From Myrica gale (taxonomy: Eukaryota; Streptophyta; Magnoliopsida; Fagales; Myricaceae), in contig OZ005601.1 of NCBI GenBank assembly GCA_963930655.1, forward strand, positions 24,676,921-24,740,920: a stretch of DNA of 64,000 nt, given 5' to 3'. Each line of letters opens with the position of its first letter. Within the stretch, counting starts at the first letter, position 1. Position numbers and translations under genes: made by a program. Below, piece after piece: positions 1-10,860 of the stretch. The notes beneath the pieces are model-generated. The model ran no database searches and was not told the origin of the DNA. It saw only the letters and a list, made by a program, of their open reading frames with translations.

Positions 1-428
1 CCCAAAAGTGGTTAGAACTTTAGTTTGATCTATACAAGGATCCTAAACAAACACAACATTTTTTGAGGTCTCTAATAAAAATGAAGAAAGAAATGAAGTG
101 ATCTTGATTGTGACAAATTAGAAGCAAAGACTAAATAATTTTTTACTAACATAAATTTAGCAAGATGACAGGAAGTTCCCTTCAGTTGAAGAACTTGTAA
201 CTGTATATTTGCATAAATTATTATGTAGCACTAGGAGTAAAATCAATGTGTAGAAAAAAATTGTTTTAGATCCGACACCCATTAAGTCTAGTTGGCCTGG
301 ACTTCATGGGCATCGGACCTAGACTTAATGGGTATCGAACCTAGACAACTTATGAAAAAAAAAGAAAAAAAAAGAAAAAAAAACAAGTGTATAGCGGACG
401 CACGAGTTCGATACCCCTGCGTCCGCCA
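1..428. other. AT-rich intergenic DNA with two small hairpins
   Basis: No gene is visible. Positions 272-342 hold a short inverted repeat: the arm ending in CCCATTAAGTCTAG at about 277-290 pairs with CTAGACTTAATGGG at about 322-335. An A/G-rich run lies at about 354-384. Positions 394-427 form a 9-bp perfect stem (GCGGACGCA / TGCGTCCGC) around a loop containing AGTTCGATACC, which resembles a tRNA T-arm or B box. No complete tRNA can be drawn around it, so it may be a scrap of a tRNA-derived SINE. Confidence 0.45.
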
Positions 429-1065
429 GTGTCTATAACACTTCCCAACCTTTCAATTGCTTCAAAATGTCCCCACTCAATGGTGACAGATGAAAGAACT
501 TTACATGATGAGCCAATAACAAGCATGAAATATAGGTATTGCTTGAATCTAAAGAGATTGTCTGTTGGGGAGAATGTTATAGCTGCAAGGAACATGATTA
601 TTGTTCTCGCATCACAGAATTCTAGAACTTGATGTAAATCTGTCAACTGTTTGTGTGGTAAGGGATCGTACGTTTATGATACTGGTTCCACTCTAGAGAG
701 TGACAATGCTATATAAACCAAATGTCTCGATTGTACAGGCTCATGTTCAGCTGGCTGAATCTCTAGTTTCAATTTTAAGCATGAAAATGGCAAGTGATAT
801 TAGTATATGAATTTGGAACAGTTAGGTTGCACGTGAAGCATGTACAAAGATGGATTAGGCTCCAATTTCATGCATGATTAATAGTTGAGTCATGATCAAG
901 TATGTTAGATACGTACTACATATATGGGCATTCTTTTGCCCAATTCGTCGTGGATTTTGCAGGGCAACTCTCCCTTCTCTAAGCTTCTCTGTTGTTCATT
1001 TGTTTGGTTCCTTTGGTTAGATTATATGTCTGGCTTCCTGCATGCTCCCTTCGATATAATCTGAC
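429..1065 (+). repeat. Fragment of the local thioredoxin-like/OSB segmental duplication
   Basis: Positions 429-610 closely match 27128-27260 followed by 27565-27600. Positions 660-1065 closely match about 12995-13650, the intron of the thioredoxin-like pseudogene copy. The shared stretches are non-coding here, and the last thioredoxin exon present at 13692-13850 is absent. This is a third, partial copy of a unit that also appears at 12.4-14.2 kb and 26.2-27.6 kb. Relative to this copy, the 27-kb copy carries about 300 extra bases (roughly 27262-27560). Confidence 0.7.
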
Positions 1066-1234
1066 TAGTATTTCAACGAAAATTAAAATTTCGAGTTCCG
1101 AATTTCTAATTCCGCATCGGCACATATACAAACTGGAATTGAAAATATTTTTGACATTTTGTGAGATCGAAATCGGAATTAGAATTGGAAATCAGCGGAA
1201 TTTCACGTTCGGATTGTTTCTGATTGAAAAAAAA

Positions 1235-1463
1235 GGATAAATGCAAAATCAGTCCCTGTGTTATACGCAAAAATCGTTTTAGTTCCTGTGATATGAAAAA
1301 CATCGATTTAGTCCCTGTGATTCTATTTTCTTTTGTTATTGGTCCTCCATCAGGAACTAATTTTATCACTTTCTGAAATCACAGGGACTAAATTAATGTT
1401 TTTCATATCACATGAATTAAATCGATTTTTGTTTATAGTACATGGACCAATTTTACATTTATC
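1235..1463. mobile_element. Fold-back MITE, GGATAAATG family
   Basis: The element starts GGATAAATGCAAAATCAGTC and ends with the inverse, GGACCAATTTTACATTTATC; the inner halves also pair (phrases like 'TTTAGTCCCTGTGAT' recur inverted). The paralogous sequence near 13975-14005 lacks it, so it inserted after the duplication. A-rich flanks hide the exact target-site duplication. The same family recurs at about 54582-54815. It has no coding capacity. A Mutator-like origin is possible but not proven. Confidence 0.7.
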
Positions 1464-1465
1464 TA

Positions 1466-1680
1466 AAAAAAGATTTGACCTATGCTAAAGTGTGTTTTGA
1501 CTCAGGCCACTTACGACCTGTATCTCACTTCTCCCGAGACTTCCCCTCCCTTCTCCCATCGTCCAGAGTCCTCCTCTCTCTTTCTCTGATAGTCACTGAC
1601 GTTCGGGCTTCCAGCCAAATGTTATGGTCTCAATGCTTCGTGTGTCTTCGTTCAGAGCTCACTTTGTTCTCAAATTCTGT
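1466..1680 (+). repeat. Duplicated segment matching 14000-14190
   Basis: The stretch beginning TTGACCTATGCTAAAGTG and running through the motif CGTTCGGGCTTCCAGCC to TCAATGCTTCGTG matches about 14003-14190 upstream of OSB copy A. It continues the 429-1065 duplication after the MITE. No coding function is evident. A 62-codon open frame follows (1680-1865), but I recognise nothing in it. Confidence 0.6.
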
Positions 1681-2159
1681 TGGAAGAAGATTACCCGTTG
1701 ACTGCGTTGACCGATGCGCCGCCGGGGATTGCTGGTGGTAGTAGTAATGTTCCGGTGACGGATCGGAGGACCGAGAGTATGCCAGAGGGGTTTTGGGATG
1801 TGATTACGAGGGAAGTGAGAGATTATGTGACCTCGACCATACCCGAAACTTCGCGCTTCCATTAATGTATTCGATCGTGTATCGGTTAATTTGCTATTAA
1901 ATTGTTCATAAAAAAAAGTTAATAACTTTAATTCTCAAAAGCGAGAGCGGCCACGGGACAACAAGGAATTTCATCAACCCCTCACTGCAGAGAGTTCCGT
2001 TTTGGCCACCAGCACAACCCCAAACCCTTCATCGCTTCCCTGTCGACTTTCGTTTGCACACAGCTTTGCCCTTCTGAAGTCGCATGTGATATTGCTCCAC
2101 ATCAATCCGACCCGGATTGGGATAATTTTATAAAAAAATAATAATAACACGACCCGATC

Positions 2160-3700
2160 CGACATATCCACTTGGTCAGACGCGCGTTTAAACCCCCCCT
2201 TCTCTTTTCTCCCTCCCTTTTCGGATTCACGATTTAAACTCTCCCTCTCAAATCCAGCCCCCTTTGAAAAAACCTAGCCCTAACTAAGGTCTTGCCGCCG
2301 CTAGTCTCCCCCCTCTTGCCACTCGCCAGTTACCGTCGACACTCTTCGCCAAATCGCAGCCAAGTCGCTCTCGACACTCGACAGCTTGCTCATATACTCC
2401 TACTGGACATTTGGGCTTGTAATCACATTAAGCACTTGCACAGCTTTGCTCCCTTGTCTTCTATTCGAATTTATGTTAATTGTTCTGTGACTATTGCTTT
2501 ACATGTTAATTGTTTAGTTTCTTTTTACTTTTGAGCTACGAAAAAGGATAGCTTCGCAAGTTTGCAGTGGAACTCAGTAACCTCATCTTTGCTCAGTTCA
2601 GTGTATATTTTGGTATTTTATAAATTATTAAAGACTATAATTATATGGATTATTTTGCTTCATGTGCCTCTGCAGTTGGTGATCTGAACCATCTGATCTC
2701 AGCGAAAAAAGAAGAAGTCACAGCCCTCATCCTTTGCAGCCTACCTCAGTAACCTCACTGCCCTCAGGTAATTTTTAATGTTGTTTCCTTCATTATAAAA
2801 TTTATTATTAGATTATAAAATTCATGTGTTGCTTGCTGTTGTTAATTTATTGATGTTGTCACTGGCACTGCCCTCAGCACATTTCATTGCTAGTTGCTGC
2901 CATGCTGGGTATATTCTCATGTCAATGTATATTCCAATAGTTTATAATTTATTAATGAATATAATTATATGGAGATTGGAGGTCAGGGCTTGTTGAAGTG
3001 GTTTGTTGGAGATTGGAGATTGGCTTGCTGAATTGCTAATTGGTTGATCTGTTATATGCTGAATTAGTTTACTGCTGAATTGTTGATTTGTTAATTAGAG
3101 CTAATTGGTTGATCTTTTATATGCTGAATTGATTTATTGTTGATTTCTTAATTAGAGACGAATGTTGATCTGTTTGTTGCTGAATAACATGTTGAATTGT
3201 TGATTTGCTAATTGGTTGATCTGTATTTTCACGTCTTTGAATTGTTGAATTGTTGATATGTATTTTCAGCGTTTGTATTTTCACGTTTTTGGTGTTAATG
3301 TTGATGGGGTTAGTAACTTGTTGTTCTGATAGGATATGTTAGAGGTTGAGAAAATAGAACAGAACAGTTTATTGGTGATTTGGTTGCTGATTAATGGTTG
3401 TTGATTTGGTTGCTATTTTGCTGATATGTAAACTCTAATGACTGCTGATTTGATTAATATCGTCTATTTAGTTGCTAAGTTAATTGTTTATCAAATTTGC
3501 TGAATTGGGTTAATGGGTTGTATAATTTAACAGATGGAGCACATAAACTTTGATGATTTGGGTAGCCCTACTAGTGATACTTTTGAAATGGGAGGTAGTG
3601 CTACCCCTTAAACGGGTGGTACCTCTACTTCGGGTGTTGGATCTTTTCATAATCAGGATATTCCTGTCTCCTGTAATTGATCTTGATGCGGAGGGAGAAG
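2160..3700 (+). mobile_element. Possible 5' remnant of a hAT (Ac/RICESLEEPER-like) transposon
   Basis: A pyrimidine-rich leader (2190-2290) is followed by about 1 kb of AT-rich DNA full of degenerate repeats of the type TGCTGAATTG/TTGATTTG (about 2990-3530). At 3535 a short open stretch begins MEHINFDDLGSP and soon becomes Thr/Gly/Ser-rich before stopping. From memory, this resembles the N-terminus and leader of plant hAT transposases. No BED finger, catalytic domain or terminal repeat was found, so the call is tentative. Alternatively it could be the 5' end of an unrelated gene. Positions 1866-2160 show nothing recognisable. Confidence 0.3.
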
Positions 3701-4131
3701 GGCCTTATGCTAATCAATGACTCAACCTCCACCTTAATCTTAAAATAGGAGGGGTGGCGTTTAAGATCAAGCAAAGACATGTGAATGCACTTCAAAAAAT
3801 AATGAAACAAATTACACCTTTTTGGAGAACAACAAATTTCATTGGTTATTTTCCTTTCTCCAAGTAATACAGCTGTTAGGTTAATCAATGACTCAACCCT
3901 CTGCCTTAATCTTAAAATAGGAGGGTTGGCTTTTAAGATCAAGCAAAGAGACAAGTGAATGCACTTCAAAAAATAATGAAACAAATTACACCTTTTTGGA
4001 GAACATCCAATTTCATTGGTTATTTTTATTTCCGCATGTAACAGAGCTGCTAGCAAGTTAATCAATGACTCAACCCTCCGCCTTAATCTTAAAATAGGAG
4101 GGGTGTCGTTTAAGTTAGAGCTTAAAGGCAC
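3700..4131. repeat. Tandem repeats of a roughly 165-bp unit (left inverted arm)
   Basis: About two and a half units lie here. Each carries a phrase like AATCTTAAAATAGGAGGGGTG, then AATGAAACAAATTACACCTTT, then AATTTCATTGGTTATTTT. Units in the opposite orientation occur at about 11690-12140, and a single unit at about 26083-26220. In the last two places the array leads directly into the thioredoxin-like pseudogene, so the unit originated in that gene's upstream region or intron. Short open frames across the array reflect its periodicity and are not genes. Confidence 0.75.
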
Positions 4132-4531
4132 AAATAAATTTCTTTTCCGAACATAATACCCAAAATATTTCTATCAACGGGGTAAAATATCATTGATTAC
4201 ATAAGCACGACAAGTATTGGACCTTCTTGGGGAGCAACTTCCCACAATACAGAGCTTTCACCTAGTTGTGTCAATAGTTGGACATAGGAGCTCCCACCAA
4301 GCATATCAAGTGTAAAAGCTTCCACAACTGCTCCACAAGTTCAATAGCTATTTTGAAGAATCTTGAACATCTCCTGCTACAATAAATCTAATTTCTTAAA
4401 TGAAGTCACTGGCTGAAGGATCACATGCCCCTAGGCTTTGCTGTGTGAGATCTCGACACCTATTATGTTCAAATCACACAATCGAACATAATACGAGATA
4501 TTCAAGTTTAAAAACCAAACAACTGGTCATC
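3700..4531 (-). repeat. Left arm of an inverted host duplication flanking the Ty3/Gypsy fossil
   Basis: Read on the minus strand, this segment matches 10936-12100 on the plus strand: the tail encoding DDQLFGF, the phrase ATTATGTTC, the block around TGACACAACTAGG, and the 165-bp repeats. The right arm has a MITE of about 290 bp that this arm lacks. The retroelement reading frame ends exactly where this arm begins, so the DDQLFGF tail belongs to the flank and not to the element. The arms differ by scattered substitutions and are therefore not recent. Confidence 0.75.
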
Positions 4532-6004
4532 TAACCCGTTGAGTGCATCCTTGAACTTCTTTGCTCTTGCCCTTGTAACCGGTCCACTTGGTACTTGAAC
4601 GGGTTCCTTTGAAACGGCACCTTGAGCTCCATCATTCCCCTCCTCTTGAAAAGGATTTGCCCTCAAATCTTCACCTACATCAAAAGGACTCAGATCAGTA
4701 ACATTAAATGTGGCACTGACAGTGTACTCACCAGGTAAATCTAGTTTGTAGGCGTTATCATTGATGCGCTCGAGGACTTGGAAAGGACCATCGCCTCGGG
4801 GGAGCAATTTGGAACGTCGTTTCGTGGGAAATCTCTCTTTCCGCATATGTAGCCAAACCCAATCGCCAGGTTCCAAAACTATCTTGTGACGACCCTTATT
4901 GGCTTGTTTTGCATACTGCTCCGTTCGTCGCTCAATGTTGAGTCTCGCTTGCTCGTGAATCTGCTTAACAAAGTCAGCTTTCCTTTTGCCATCTAAATTA
5001 ACATGTTCAGTGACAGGCAAAGGCGATAAGTCCAATGGAGTCAAAGGATTAAAACCATAGACTATTTCAAATGGAGAAAATTGAGTAGCAGAATGAACAG
5101 CTCTATTATAGGCAAACTCAACATATGTTAAACATTCTTCCCAAGTTTTAATGTTCTTTTTAATGATCGCCCGTAATAAAGTAGACAAAGTCATATTGAC
5201 AACTTCAGTTTGACCATCCGTTTGTGGGTGACAAGTAGTGGAAAACAATAACTTAGTGCCCAACTTACACCACAAAGTCTTCCAAAAATAGCTCAAGAAT
5301 TTCGTATCTCTATCCGAGACAATCTTCCTAGGCATGCCATGTAGTCTTACAATTTCCCTAAAGAATAGATCAGCAACATGCGACGCATCATCCGTTTTGT
5401 GACATTGAATAAAATGTGTCATTTTAGAAAATCTATCCACGACCACAAAAATCGAATCTCTGCCACGTTTAGTCCTAGGCAATCCTAGCACAAAATCCAT
5501 GGAAATATCAATCCAAGGCTCACTAGGAATAGGTAAGGGAGTATACAAATCATTGGCCTGCACTTTGGACTTAGCTTGTCTACATGTGATACACCTACCA
5601 CAAATTCTCTCGACATCCCTCTTCATGTGAGGCCAAAAGAAGTGTTCCTGTAAAATAGCTAAGGTTTTGGCAACTCCAAAATGTCCCATTAGTCCACCAC
5701 CATAGGACTCTTGCACTAATAATTCTCGCATTGAACAATTAGGCACACATAGCTTATTTTCTCGGAACAAGAACCCATCAAGCCTAAAGAACTTACCACA
5801 TGCAATTTTCTCACAAGCACGATATTCATCACCAAAGTCATGGTCATCAGGATATAAATTCTTAATATGCTCAAAACCTAATAACTTGGCATCTAGTGTG
5901 GAAAGTAGAGCATACCTGCGAGAAAGGGCATCGGCTACCACATTCTCCTTACCTTGCTCGAATGACGTATGGAAACGTCTCAATGAACTCCACCCGACGC
6001 GCAT
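4532..6004 (-). pseudogene. Ty3/Gypsy integrase region (fossil)
   Basis: This is the fossil integrase part. An H-H-C-C zinc-binding region (with the C-x2-C pair CGRCITC) precedes the catalytic core, whose DISMDF, SDRD and later E-containing segment correspond to the retroviral DDE core. A C-terminal part includes the typical plant Gypsy phrases [15 protein letters not shown] and [17 protein letters not shown]. The reading stops matching the family right after ALNG, where host-arm sequence begins. Integrase joins element cDNA to chromosomal DNA; this copy is a relic. Confidence 0.85.
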
Positions 6005-7343
6005 GCCTTTTGTTTAGCTTGTATTGACCCTTCAAATGTTTCAAGGATTCATAATCGGTATGAATCACGAATTCCTTAGGCCATAGGTAGTGCTGCCATG
6101 TTTCCAGGGCCCGGACTAGTGCATACAGCTCCTTGTCATAGGTAGGATAGTTTAAGGCTGACCCGCTTAGTTTCTCGCTGAAATAAGCAAGTGGTCGTCT
6201 GTCTTGCATAAGAACTGCGCCAATGCCAATACCTGAAGCATCACATTCAATTTCAAATGTTTTGGAAAAGTTAGGCAAAGACAATAAAGGAGCATGGGTT
6301 AGCTTTTCCTTAAGTAATTGAAACGCCTTCTCTTGCGCGTCTCCCCATTGAAATCCCACGTTCTTCTTGATTACTTCGGTAAGTGGTGCTGCTATGCTAC
6401 TAAAGTCCTTCACGAACCGCCGGTAAAAACTGGCAAGGCCATGAAAACTACGAACGTCCCCTACATTTGTGGGGCTCGGCCATTCTTGAATTGCACGTAC
6501 CTTCTCTTCATCAACCTGTATACCTTGTGCACTAACAACAAATCCCAAGAATACAAGCTTATCGGTGTAAAAAGTGCACTTCTTCATATTAGCAAACAAT
6601 TTTTCTTTCCGAAGCACATCCAAAACAGATTTCAAGTGTGCTACATGATCACCCATGTTTTTGCTATAAATGAGTATATCATCAAAGTAAACAACAACGA
6701 ATCTACCTATAAAGGCATGCAAAACATGGTTCATAAGTCTCATAAAAGTGCTCGGGGCGTTAGTCAATCCAAAAGGCATAACTAACCACTCATACAAACC
6801 ATATTTTGTTTTAAAAGCTGTTTTCCATTCGTCTCCTTCTTTTACTCTAATTTGATGATATCCACTCTTCAAATCAATTTTTGAAAACACACAAGAACCA
6901 TGCAACTCATCTAACATGTCATCTAAGCGAGGAATAGGATGACGATACTTTACCGTGATGTTGTTGATGGCTCGGCAATCAACGCACATTCTCCACGACC
7001 CATCCTTCTTAGGTACAAGTAAGACTGGAACCGCACATGAACTCATGCTCTCCCTCACGTGTCATTTCTCCAACAACTCGCTGACTTGCCTTTGAAGCTC
7101 CTTGGTCTCCTCGGGATTACTCTTATATGCCGGTCGGTTTGGAATTGCTGCACCAGGGACAAAACCTATTTGATGTTCAATCCCTCGGGTTGGAGGTAAC
7201 CCATGTGGTATCTCCTCGGGGAAGACATCCTCAAATTTCTGCAAAAGAGAAACAATAGAACTAGGCAAAGTAGGGTCAAGTTCGTTAGTGTTAAAAAATG
7301 CCTCTTTGTACAAGAGTACAATCATTGGCTGACTCGAGAGCAT
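5949..7343 (-). pseudogene. Ty3/Gypsy reverse transcriptase and RNase H region (fossil)
   Basis: Recognisable family motifs are the palm segment [45 protein letters not shown] and the active-site block [11 protein letters not shown], followed by the RNase H segment beginning [15 protein letters not shown] with the later [10 protein letters not shown]. The upstream part (PTRGIEHQIGFVPGAAIPNR) is the usual linker between protease and RT. The region is a fossil part of the element and is not counted as a host gene. Confidence 0.9.
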
Positions 7344-7346
7344 CGC

Positions 7347-8081
7347 TCACTTGATCTCACTCACTTTTGCATAGAAATTCTTTTTTCTCTCTGATTTTCT
7401 CTCAATGGCCGAATCTTCTCTCTCTTTTTTGTCGGCCTCTCCCGGATTTTCACTCATTTTCTTTTTTTCACTCTCTTTCTTTTTTTCACTCTCTTTTTGT
7501 AATCTCACTTGATCTTCATATACTTGCTGCAGTGTCAAGGGTACAAGAGTGATCGGTCTCTGATTAAGTACAAAAGAGTACTTATTGGTAAAGCCATCAT
7601 GCTTCACATGTCTATCGAATTGCCATGGTCGCCCTAGCAATAAGTGTCCTGCTTGCATTGGAACTACATCACATAAGACTTCATCTTCGTACTTACCAAT
7701 TCGAAAAGCTACTAACACTTACTTGCTCACCCTTATTTCTCCACTATCATTCAGCCATTGCAACTTATAAGGCCTAGGGTGTTTCAACAAGGGCAACCCT
7801 AATTTCTCTACCATAATCAAGCTTGCAACATTAGTACAACTGCCTCCATCAATAATCACACTACATACCTTATCTTTGACGTAGCACCTAGTGTGAAAGA
7901 TATTCTCCCGTTGCACTTCCTCATCTCCTTTTACTTGCAAGCTCAAGGCTCTCCTCGCCACCAAGGTCAACGCATCAGGGGCTATGTATTCATCCCCGGA
8001 AACATCCTCCAAGGGTGTCATGTCGTCGGTGTCAGATTCTTCACTATCGGTCACAATCTCTCCAATGGCCTTCAACACCAT
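7347..8081 (-). pseudogene. Ty3/Gypsy protease region (fossil)
   Basis: The segment VCSVIIDGGSCTNVASLIMV corresponds to the retropepsin active-site region of this family, followed by WLNDSGEIRVSK and by VLCDVVPMQAGHLLLGRPWQ, the flap and GRPW part seen in plant Gypsy proteases. A lysine/glutamate-rich stretch then links toward the reverse transcriptase. This is a relic and part of the broken element. Confidence 0.75.
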
Positions 8082-8107
8082 GACTTGCTTGTTTGGATAT
8101 TGGCTTG

Positions 8108-9103
8108 CTATATGTCCCCTGCCTTGACATCGAAAACACTTGATATCATGATTTCTAGAAGTAGAAGCTTCAGTTTTACCTTGAGAAGTGTGGCTGGTGG
8201 TAGGGGTTTGGGCTCGGGCTTGGACACTTGTGTCTTGTCCATGGGCTTGGTATAACTTAGCTTGAAAGAGGTAGAACTAGAATTATGGCTGGCACGTCCC
8301 CCACTCCCTCTCTTGAGTTGCTGCTCCACTTTGATAGTCGTATGCACCATGTCTTCTATCTCCACATAATGTTGCATCTCCACCCTATCATGGATCTCCC
8401 GATTCAAGCCATGTAGAAAACGAGCCATGGTAGCCTCTCCATCCTCTTCAACATTTGCACGGGTCATGGCCATCTCCATCTCCTTGTAATAGTCTTCTAC
8501 ACTTCGGCTTCCTTGTTTAAGGCTTTGTAACTTTTTGTACAGCTCCCGGTAGTAGTGGCTTGGAACAAACTGTTTCCTCATGACCGCCTTCATAGCATCC
8601 CATGTCTCTATTGGACGTTCTCCATTCCGCCTCCTATTTATCATAAGTTGATCCCATCAAGTTATAGCATACTCAGAAAACTCAATGACTGCTAATTTTA
8701 CCTTCTTGGTTTCGGAGTAATTATGGCAATCGAACACGAACTCCATCTTCTTCTCCCACTCAAGATAGGCTTCCGGATCAGATCTCCCTTGGAAAGACGA
8801 AATCTTCATCCTAATACCACTGAAATTGTTATCTTCTCGAATCCTAGCTTATCTTCGTCCTCCATATCTCCTATAGCCAATATCACGATCTGCTTCCTCT
8901 TCAAAGTCAGATCTGTAAGGCTCTTCTTCGTAGTCTATTTCCTCCCTCCGTGGTGCTCTCTCCCGTCTACGGAAGGTGCGGTCGTTTTGGGGTTGTTGTG
9001 TTTCCAGCTGAGCTATCCGTTCATTTGTGCGCTCCACCGTCTCGTGGACTGACTCTATTTCCGCCTTCAGAGATTTCTCCAGGCGACTCACCAAGGCCTC
9101 CAT
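8108..9103 (-). pseudogene. Ty3/Gypsy gag region (fossil)
   Basis: The N-terminal part (MEALVSRLEKSLKAEIES, then an Arg/Glu-rich stretch) is coiled-coil-like. The central retrotransposon gag domain includes [17 protein letters not shown] and [12 protein letters not shown]. It ends in a Ser/Gly/Lys-rich tail and a CCHC-like knuckle region. The order upstream of the protease and the family phrases support a capsid/nucleocapsid role in the ancestral element. The region is broken and is treated as a fossil. Confidence 0.75.
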
Positions 9104-9883
9104 GAGTAATCTATGTTCAGCAAAGCTCGTATCATCGCTGCAACGCTCTTGCCACTATCACGAGACATGATTACTGCAAAATTTAGTGTTAGAAATAAAA
9201 CAAGAAAATGACCTCACAAATCTCTCCCTTACGTGTCTCACTCAAGGATAGGGTCTCTAGTCACTCGTATTTCACACACAAGATACGGCTTTTACCCTCT
9301 ATTAAGCTCACCACTCTTGCCTTTTTCCACTCGGTAATCCTCTTGCAGTTCTTTTGGAACTAAACGAACAATCAAAGAATTCCAGCAACAATTCAGCAAG
9401 AACTCATCAAGGAATTTCAGAGAAAGCAAGATAAAATTATCAAGGGGATAAGAATACAAAGAACACGATGGAAACTAGAATAGGTAGTGATTCGTCACAG
9501 GAGAAAAAAATACTTGTTTGGGGTAAAGAGATTTTCAGACTAATAGGGACCCCAATATATGGAAACAATCGAAATTTTTTTTTATTTTTTTTTTCGGACC
9601 CCCTTTCTTTCTTCTTCTTTTGCGAGTCTCTTTCTCTTCTCCTTTGATAACAATGGCACAAGATCTCAATGTATCCAGATATGAAACTTTCGAACAAGAG
9701 ATAACAAGAACCAGTTCTAGCAATGCTTGAATAGAGAAGTCAAGAAATTTCGGCTAAGTAGTTGATACGAGCCGACTGTAGGACAGAACAAAGGAAAAGA
9801 AGTTAGAGAAGGTAGTCGAAGGATATGAAAAGAAACAAAGAACGAAAACAAATAAAGGATAAGCAAACCCGAACTAGAACCAA

Positions 9884-9900
9884 AGCTTTGATACCAAATG
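9884..9900 (-). other. Primer-binding site of the Ty3/Gypsy fossil
   Basis: On the minus strand the sequence TTTGGTATCAAAGC lies just downstream of the LTR. It fits the initiator methionine tRNA primer site (TGGTATCAGAGC type) with a substitution. It marks the LTR/leader junction and shows that the LTR extends to higher coordinates. Positions 9104-9883 are untranslated leader with poly-T and A-rich runs. Confidence 0.7.
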
Positions 9901-9903
9901 ATG

Positions 9904-10490
9904 TGAACCCCGTTATCCCGTAACGAGACCCAACAACTATAGGGAACCCAAGATCGTTTCTAGCATGGATTCAAAAGGAACCTCGACCCGTTGCTTAGGA
10001 AAGCAAGAACCTCGGTATGGTGAAGACGCCACAAACGGGATGAAAATCCGTTTGATAAGTCGAGTTGAACGCCACGGGAAATCCCGATAAGTTCGAGAAG
10101 TTCTTCAAAGAACCAAAGAGAATTAAAACCTCACAAAAGTCGTGTATATTGAATGAATTCGAAATACAACTTAGGCCTCTATATATAGGTCATATAAGAC
10201 ACGAAAACCCTAAAAGAAACACTCACAAATATGGCAAGAAAGTGGCGCCTAAACCTAGTAAATAAGGTAACTTAAATGACACCTAAATAAACTCGATTAC
10301 TAAGGAAATAACACTTGGCGCCTAAACCAAAAAGGAAACAAATTCAGCACCAAAAATCCACTCGAAATCAGCACCTATAAGGAAAGAAAGGTGCGGCTAA
10401 TTGCTGCCCAAAACTTATGCAATCCGAACCCTAATTAGGAGTATCTTCTAGAAGACTTTCTTGCCAAGTCAAATGAAACCCTACTTGGAC
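9904..10490 (-). repeat. Single LTR of the Ty3/Gypsy fossil
   Basis: This segment lies between the pol 3' end (10490-10682) and the primer-binding site (9884-9900), exactly where an LTR is expected. Read on the minus strand it contains a TATA-like CCTATATATAG near 10173-10184 and ends near TTCACATCA at the primer site. I could not fix the exact TG/CA ends, and there is no second LTR in the window to compare. Confidence 0.6.
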
Positions 10491-10577
10491 TCTTCTAGAA
10501 CTTGAAGCATATTGACAATCTGTGGGTCATGCTCAATGGGCTTCCACGCCTTTGCTTGATCCCATGCCTCTTGAATT

Positions 10578-10682
10578 AGCCCGTTGAGTGCATCCTTGAA
10601 CTTCTTTGCTCGTGCCCTTGTAACCGGTCCACTTGGTACTTGAACGGGTTCCTTTGAAATGGCACCTTGAGCTCCATCACTT
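10578..10682 (-). repeat. Direct repeat of the retroelement pol end
   Basis: This stretch matches 4532-4636 at nearly every position and in the same orientation. Here the reading continues past ALNG into LIQEAWDQAKAW and on to the normal family C-terminus toward 10490, whereas the 4532 copy stops at the host arm. The pair of direct repeats therefore defines the two ends of the permuted insertion. Confidence 0.75.
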
Positions 10683-10683
10683 A

Positions 10684-10860
10684 CCTAAGAGTAATGTATC
10701 AACCTTGACGCTAACTCTATCATTCGAGGCCCAATCAAGTTTGTAAGTTCCAAACAGTGTCTCACTTATCCAATTGCTGGATAAAACCATCAATTTATGC
10801 AGTTTGATTAGATCCTCAAATGATAGAGTTAGCGTCAAGGTTGATACATTACTACTAGGT
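10684..10860. repeat. Perfect-stem hairpin between retroelement and right host arm
   Basis: About 40 bases from 10684 (containing GTAATGTATCAACCTTGACG) are repeated inverted at about 10817-10858 (containing CGTCAAGGTTGATACATTAC), with a spacer of about 90 bases. The second arm and what follows (10760-10915) read as a plausible exon on the plus strand, with phrases such as LLDKTINLCSLIRSSNDRVS. The first arm is therefore probably a small inverted copy of host coding DNA made at the junction. Confidence 0.65.

Larger units (their letters stand above)
4532..10682 (-). mobile_element. Ty3/Gypsy LTR retrotransposon fossil, broken, permuted, single LTR
   Basis: All parts are on the minus strand. 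In transcription order after the primer-binding site they are gag, protease, reverse transcriptase/RNase H and integrase. The LTR (about 9904-10490) lies between a detached pol C-terminal end (about 10490-10682) and the primer-binding site; no second LTR is found past the integrase at 4532. A stretch of about 105 bp is repeated directly at the two ends (4532-4636 and 10578-10682). The element is broken, with roughly five or six interruptions plus the structural rearrangement. Age cannot be read from LTR divergence because only one LTR exists; it looks moderately old. The clade is uncertain; a chromovirus-like lineage is possible. Confidence 0.85.

Noticed and set aside
1680-1865. 62-codon open frame (MEEDYPLTALTD...)
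   Set aside because: Not recognised, not conserved in the duplicate at 14.2 kb, and no clear splice or start context; too little to call a gene.
3625-4131. 168-codon minus-strand open frame
   Set aside because: It consists of repeated copies of the 165-bp unit (the same phrase recurs three times), so it is a periodicity artefact.
6318-6785. 155-codon plus-strand open frame inside the Ty3/Gypsy fossil
   Set aside because: Shadow of the reverse transcriptase on the opposite strand, without family motifs.
9895-9910. Start of a host tRNA gene at the GATACCA word
   Set aside because: It fits a retroelement primer-binding site next to an LTR; no cloverleaf can be formed.
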